From JAZLIL01 sp045617405 (GTDB lineage: Bacteria; Bacillota; Clostridia; Lachnospirales; Lachnospiraceae), in assembly GCA_045617405.1 (NCBI GenBank), contig JAZLIL010000138.1, forward strand, positions 1-9,369: a stretch of 9,369 nucleotides of DNA, written 5' to 3'. This document shows, piece by piece, positions 5,784-9,369 of this stretch. Made by a program: the position numbers and the translations under genes. The notes under the pieces were generated by a model that had not been told where the DNA came from, did no database searches, and was given only the letters and a program-made list of their open reading frames with translations. Within the stretch, counting starts at the first letter, position 1, and every line of letters begins with the position of its first letter.

Positions 5784-6950
5784 TTATGCCCAGAATTTAT
5801 TTTTTCCACTTTTCTTTGATGAATAAAGCATGTCATCCGCACGCTTCAAAAGCTCAGGAATCGATTCCGCTGCGGCGGCATCGTAGACTGCATATCCAAA
5901 GCTGGCTGATACACGGTAAAGCTTGTTGTTAAGTGCACAGAAACCTGCAAGCTCTGCATTTACCTTTCTTCCGAAGGTATTCAGTTCATTAGCCGGATCT
6001 TTTGAAGATACATCCTTTATCACAAGGAAATCATCCCCCTCATAACGGTAGACACTGCCGTTACTGTCACGGCTGAGCCTGACAAGCGCCTCGCCTACGG
6101 TGCTAAGAACCTTGTCGCCCTCAAGATGACCGAATCCTTCGTTCAGATTTCTAAACTGATCGATATCAAATATCATTACACACCAGGGGATGGTATCATT
6201 TCCGGAAAAACGCATTTTACAGTCGACATCGGTAAGAAACTGCCTTCTGTTGCTAAGCCCTGTAATATCATCTACACAGACATTCGTCTCGGTAATCTTG
6301 AAAAAGAAATACGGAATGGCAACGAAAGGTCCGATTGATCCGATTGGAAGGGAAAGATCAATAAACTTGAGTGCCGTAAAAGCAAGAATTATGAAATGAC
6401 TGATTGCGATTGCAACATACTTTTCACGGTATACGAAATACTTCGGATCGAAAAGATGGCAGATATCAATGATAATTGTAACAACTATAATGAAATAGCT
6501 GAGAATGTGCCATGCCATCATGACATAGCCTGCAAAAAGGGTTCCGTCAGGATTCTCTGCCAGATAGAGCTTTGTTTCATGAAAAAACGGTGTTGCTATC
6601 GTAAGCAGAATAAAAATAACCTTAGCTGCGATTGATATTGCCTTAAGGTAATTTCCGTAGAATTTAAAATACGAAAGCGAATAACGAAAAACTGCAAATG
6701 AAGCAATAACAGCTACTATATCAAGAATGTATACGGTATAGTAGTAAAAATCAAAGGTGTAAGGTAAAATACCGTTCTTTATCATACATAGGATGTTATC
6801 AAATATGATAAATAACAGCGAAGAAACGAGAACGAAACGGGAACAGCCGACATCAACGAACTCCCGCCTTGACTTTGAAAGCCGAAACAGCAGAAAAAGA
6901 AACACCACTATGCTTAGTATTGGAATAAAATACATAATTAACGACTGCAA
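5784..6950 (-). CDS. Seven-helix membrane protein with C-terminal GGDEF domain (degenerate EGDDF signature)
   Basis: Predicted membrane-bound diguanylate cyclase-like protein, 388 residues. Residues 1-220 hold about seven hydrophobic helices (near 4-23, 38-56, 69-91, 104-122, 140-162, 178-197 and 203-219), probably a sensory or anchoring module. The GGDEF domain follows: DDITGLSNRRQF (227-238), metal-site FDIDQFRNLNEGFGHLEGD (261-279), signature RYEGDDF (302-308), SASFGYAVY (348-356) and ADDMLYSSKKSGKN (371-384). The signature is EGDDF instead of GGDEF and I see no RxxD inhibitory site before it, so activity is uncertain: it may make cyclic di-GMP weakly, make another dinucleotide, or act only as a sensor. 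The start is TTG at 6950 with GGTGG (6955-6959) 4 bases upstream. The first in-frame ATG (6935) would remove five residues and has no ribosome site. A stop lies in frame at 6978-6980. It stands alone, with an intrinsic terminator after it. Confidence 0.87.
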   Translation of the reverse strand: MQSLIMYFIPILSIVVFLFLLFRLSKSRREFVDVGCSRFVLVSSLLFIIFDNILCMIKNGILPYTFDFYYYTVYILDIVAVIASFAVFRYSLSYFKFYGNYLKAISIAAKVIFILLTIATPFFHETKLYLAENPDGTLFAGYVMMAWHILSYFIIVVTIIIDICHLFDPKYFVYREKYVAIAISHFIILAFTALKFIDLSLPIGSIGPFVAIPYFFFKITETNVCVDDITGLSNRRQFLTDVDCKMRFSGNDTIPWCVMIFDIDQFRNLNEGFGHLEGDKVLSTVGEALVRLSRDSNGSVYRYEGDDFLVIKDVSSKDPANELNTFGRKVNAELAGFCALNNKLYRVSASFGYAVYDAAAAESIPELLKRADDMLYSSKKSGKNKFWA

Positions 6951-7001
6951 ACTACCACCGCTTTCCTGAGATAACCCTCACCGGCTAAATACAACACTAA
7001 T

Positions 7002-7111
7002 CTTTGTCACTTGAAAAGCCACTGCAAAAATGGTGATGAAAAATCTACCTTCATTCACACTATTATGCTTCCCTTCGGCAAAACAAAGTGTATCACCCGG
7101 AGGTGACAAAG
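7002..7111. other. Nested inverted repeats upstream of the GGDEF gene, possible structured RNA or leader
   Basis: Most of the 228-base gap 6951-7178. CTTTGTCAC (7002-7010) and GTGACAAAG (7103-7111) form a perfect 9-base inverted repeat 92 bases apart. Inside it GGTGAT (7032-7037) pairs with ATCACC (7092-7097), and ACACT (7057-7061) pairs with AGTGT (7087-7091), so 7087-7097 is continuously paired. A rival local hairpin, TCACC-CGGA-GGTGA (7093-7106), shares bases with the outer stem, so two exclusive folds exist. Read on the minus strand this would be the GGDEF leader, ending about 51 bases before its start. No clear promoter was found on either strand, and by eye it matches no riboswitch class I know. 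Strand and function are unknown. Confidence 0.4.
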
Positions 7112-7113
7112 CT

Positions 7114-7194
7114 ATGACAAAAAGACTCGGAAAAAGCAAAAGGGCGGAGATGCTTCTCCACCCTTTTACTACTGTAATTTACTTAACACCGTAG
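7114..7194 (+). CDS. Possible 26-residue peptide with a perfect Shine-Dalgarno sequence
   Basis: Frame beginning MTKRLGKSKRAEM and ending VIYLTP, stop TAG at 7192-7194. The first ten residues are strongly basic. The eight-base GGAGGTGA (7099-7106), fully complementary to the 16S rRNA tail, lies 7 bases before the ATG. Against it: no convincing plus-strand promoter, the frame runs through the peptidase terminator hairpin, and it overlaps the 3' end of the peptidase gene on the other strand. The GGTGA bases are also part of inverted repeats, so the match could be a by-product of structure. Not recognised as any known peptide. Confidence 0.2.
   Translation: MTKRLGKSKRAEMLLHPFTTVIYLTP
7131..7167 (-). 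terminator. Intrinsic terminator of the M16C peptidase gene
   Basis: On the minus strand GGGTGGAGA-AGCA-TCTCCGCCC forms a nine-pair stem including one U-G pair, extended by AAAA/TTTT to 13 pairs (7138-7167), then GC and five T residues to 7131. It starts 11 bases after the peptidase stop codon. On the plus strand the U-G pair becomes a C-A mismatch, so leftward termination is favoured. It separates the peptidase from the GGDEF gene. Confidence 0.9.
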
Positions 7195-9369
7195 ACATCG
7201 ATAATCTTGTCAAAACGTTCCTTGTTTGCTTCGATTGTTGCTCTTGATGCGATAGTGCATGTTCTTCCGTTTGCAATAAGCTTATCAAAATACTTTGCAA
7301 ATTTCTTTATATCCTTCGGCTTCATTGCCTTGATGGCATTTACTGCTTTCTCGTTGTAGTTATCATCTGTTCCGGCAAACTTTCTGCTGCATGCTGTAAG
7401 ACCGTCGTTCATCTCGCCCTGCGGCATCATAAGAGATGACAAAGATGTAAGCTTATACTCATCAAGCTCGCTCTTTGAAAGCTTCAGCTGCCTTAAGAAA
7501 CCGGGGATCAATGCGTAGGCATCAAAGGTTTCTGAAAGCATCGGATCTCTGTAGGAAAGTATGCAAAGACCGTCATCGGTTGACATATTCATATAGTCAT
7601 ACGCACCGTTTTGTACTCTGAGTACAGGATAAAGAACGCCGTTGTTAACAAGCTTTGTAATGACGGAGAACTCGTACGGGACTGTGTCATATCCAAGGCT
7701 TTTACTGTCGATGCCGATGATGTTGTAATTTACATCCGTATCCGCAACAATTGCTTCGGACTGTCCGATCTCGGGGAATGTGTAGATTACACTTCCGGGG
7801 GCCTTTCTCTTACCCTTACCAAGCAGAGCCTTAACAGCATCCCTGTTGGCACTGATGGCATCCTTGCCGCCTGATGCAAGAACAACGGCAGCGGGGTTAT
7901 CGTTAAGGTAATCCTGAATCATCTGAAGTTTTCCGATTACTTCCTGAGGATTGCTTTCAAGTTCTGCAAGAATCTCATTGAGCTTCTCATTGAAAGAGAT
8001 TCCGTTAATGTATTCATAATAAGCAGCTGAATCATTTCCCGCAACAATTGAACGCAGGTATGCATAACTGTATGCACTTGTTGAGAACGTTGTTGCCCTT
8101 GAAGCGGCAATCTGCGAAATTGCTGCCTTAAGTCTTTCAATATCGCTGAAATTAAGCTTCTTTATCGACTGATCAAATGTGTAATATACGTCGGGGAGCT
8201 TATCCTTGATACTTGAGAAGGAGATACTGATATAAGGCGTATATCCTCTGTCTGTTTCATCATTATAAACTGCAAACGAGATACCGCCTGAAGCCATGTT
8301 GCTTGAATAGCTGAGATACACCTGATCCTTTGTCAGTTCTTCCGTATCAAGATAATCAATCAGTGAAATGTAGGCAGGAAGATAGGAAAGTGCTTCCGAG
8401 GGAAGACCGCCAAGGTCAAGAAGAACACAACCGCACAGGCTTTCATCCGCTCCTGCTTCTGTTTCAATAAATCTGACACCGCTCTTTATTGTCTCATCTG
8501 TGACCGTATACTTTTTACTTTCAATCTCAAGCTTGTCGGGAGTAGTAACACCGATGTAATCATTAATGCTTACCGTCTCTTCACTGTTTTCCATCTGAAG
8601 CTTAGACATTGTCTCGAGGATGTCGTTCTTTTCCTTCTCCGAAAGACCTTCCTTAATCTTTGCAAGCTTCTCCTTCGTTTCTGCCGCCTTCTGCTCTGCA
8701 AGTCCGGGCACAGGAACGGTGACTGCCATAGCCTTAGCCTTGTTGTTTAAAATATTCTTCCTGAAGAACTCAAGAACCTTTCCGCTCTCAAAATCAGAAG
8801 CGAAGTTTTTTTCTTCATTTTCAACTAAATTAATGAATGAATTTGCATCACCCGTTTTTCCCCAGAAAGAAATTACATTCAGGGTAATCGACTTATTGAT
8901 GTTTGCACTCTCATTTATAAGACCGATACTGAGCTTCAGCGATTCATTGAGGCTCTGATATACATTAGGATTAAAGCCGTTCTTTGAAATCTGCTTAAAT
9001 GCCTTATTTATTATCTTCTTAACCTTTTTTGAATCTGACTTGCTGACGTTTGTAACAGTGATCATGAAAGCATTTCCGGCATACCTTGGCTCAAAGCTGA
9101 CTGACACCGTTGCCTGGGGAAGCTCCTGTAAAAACATCATCTTAAGCTCACTTGCCGGATTTGTCAGATACGTACACAGTTCATCCATGTATGAAAGATT
9201 AACATTCTTATCAGCAAGTACACCGTAAATAATTTCCGAACCGTTAGTTACATCCGTACCCTCGTAAACAGGATATGAAAATACCTTCTTTGTAAACTTA
9301 TCGGGTTTCTTGAATCCGTCGTCTTTAATAACTACCTTTTCATTTGTGTACTTTGAAAATGCTTCATCG
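7179..9369 (-). CDS. PreP-like M16C (insulinase-family) metallopeptidase, C-terminal 729 residues (5' end outside window)
   Basis: Zinc peptidase of the presequence-protease group, which encloses and degrades peptides. The frame is open to the right edge, through an internal ATG at 9188 that is not the true start. Counting from the edge, about 30-200 matches the second M16 subdomain. About 205-275 is the charged helical linker seen in PreP (VPVPGLAEQKAAETKEKL, then many Lys/Glu), the M16C-associated region. The remainder contains the two C-terminal M16-like subdomains, with LRVQNGAYDYM where relatives have R...GGAYG, and SYRDP...FDAY near the end. The Arg and Tyr thought to hold substrate appear kept. 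PreP proteins are about 970 residues, so some 240-250 N-terminal residues, including the HxxEH zinc motif and any signal peptide, are not visible. Catalytic competence and location therefore cannot be judged. A strong terminator follows 11 bases after the stop, so it is not co-transcribed with the GGDEF gene by default. Confidence 0.87.
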   Translation of the reverse strand, partial: DEAFSKYTNEKVVIKDDGFKKPDKFTKKVFSYPVYEGTDVTNGSEIIYGVLADKNVNLSYMDELCTYLTNPASELKMMFLQELPQATVSVSFEPRYAGNAFMITVTNVSKSDSKKVKKIINKAFKQISKNGFNPNVYQSLNESLKLSIGLINESANINKSITLNVISFWGKTGDANSFINLVENEEKNFASDFESGKVLEFFRKNILNNKAKAMAVTVPVPGLAEQKAAETKEKLAKIKEGLSEKEKNDILETMSKLQMENSEETVSINDYIGVTTPDKLEIESKKYTVTDETIKSGVRFIETEAGADESLCGCVLLDLGGLPSEALSYLPAYISLIDYLDTEELTKDQVYLSYSSNMASGGISFAVYNDETDRGYTPYISISFSSIKDKLPDVYYTFDQSIKKLNFSDIERLKAAISQIAASRATTFSTSAYSYAYLRSIVAGNDSAAYYEYINGISFNEKLNEILAELESNPQEVIGKLQMIQDYLNDNPAAVVLASGGKDAISANRDAVKALLGKGKRKAPGSVIYTFPEIGQSEAIVADTDVNYNIIGIDSKSLGYDTVPYEFSVITKLVNNGVLYPVLRVQNGAYDYMNMSTDDGLCILSYRDPMLSETFDAYALIPGFLRQLKLSKSELDEYKLTSLSSLMMPQGEMNDGLTACSRKFAGTDDNYNEKAVNAIKAMKPKDIKKFAKYFDKLIANGRTCTIASRATIEANKERFDKIIDVYGVK

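Noticed and set aside
7062..7067. CATAAT on the minus strand as the -10 box of the GGDEF gene
   Set aside because: No -35-like sequence or extended TG is found at the right distance, so the promoter of this gene remains unassigned.
7071..7125. Possible cyclic di-GMP-I (GEMM) riboswitch on the plus strand, from GGCAAAA ... GTGACAAAGCTA
   Set aside because: Only a faint resemblance. The GCAAA segment is separated from the helix by several bases, the loop is CGGA rather than GNRA, the ACGCAAAG core is broken, and no second domain follows. It also points away from the GGDEF gene.
7138..7167. Use of the peptidase terminator hairpin by a plus-strand transcript
   Set aside because: On the plus strand the stem has a C-A mismatch and only four T residues follow. 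The minus-strand version pairs fully with U-G and is correctly placed after a stop codon.
9186..9188. ATG at 9188 as the start of the M16C peptidase
   Set aside because: The frame continues open for 60 more codons to the window edge with PreP-like sequence, so this is an internal methionine and the gene is truncated by the window.

Overview
The window reads like a chromosomal segment of a Gram-positive anaerobe. Class Clostridia is likely and family Lachnospiraceae is my best guess. The grounds are a clostridial-style class II aldolase, strong GGAGG-type ribosome binding sites, sigma-A type promoters, a nuclease-helicase of a kind I associate with Firmicutes, and a PreP-like peptidase. This is inference from protein resemblance; no rRNA or tRNA gene is present to settle it. 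I see no mobile element, CRISPR array or phage gene, and no new multi-gene system. The unusual signals are regulatory.

Layout, left to right. (1) 1-440, minus strand: the first 146 codons of class II fructose-bisphosphate aldolase, behind its own near-consensus promoter (481-509). (2) 543-3314: a divergent pair, an aromatic-type aldehyde dehydrogenase (minus) and a zinc aryl-alcohol-type dehydrogenase (plus). They share a 213-base control region (1989-2201) with back-to-back -10 elements and two dyad-symmetric candidate operators. Together they would interconvert an alcohol, its aldehyde and the acid using NAD. (3) 3323-5719, minus: a PD-(D/E)XK nuclease fused to a DinG/XPD-type iron-sulfur helicase, convergent with the alcohol dehydrogenase with only 8 bases between stop codons. 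Its likely promoter sits inside the terminator of the gene upstream and would start the mRNA on the A of the ATG. (4) 5784-6950, minus: a seven-helix membrane protein with a C-terminal GGDEF domain whose signature is altered to EGDDF, ending in a strong intrinsic terminator. (5) 6951-7178: a 228-base gap with nested inverted repeats, a 26-codon plus-strand reading frame with a perfect Shine-Dalgarno sequence, and the terminator of the next gene. (6) 7179-9369, minus: the C-terminal 729 residues of a PreP-like M16C metallopeptidase, whose N-terminal part, expected to carry the active site, lies beyond the window.

Apart from the alcohol/aldehyde dehydrogenase pair, the genes appear to be independent units. 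Terminators or promoters separate the peptidase, GGDEF, helicase and aldolase genes, so no shared pathway should be assumed.
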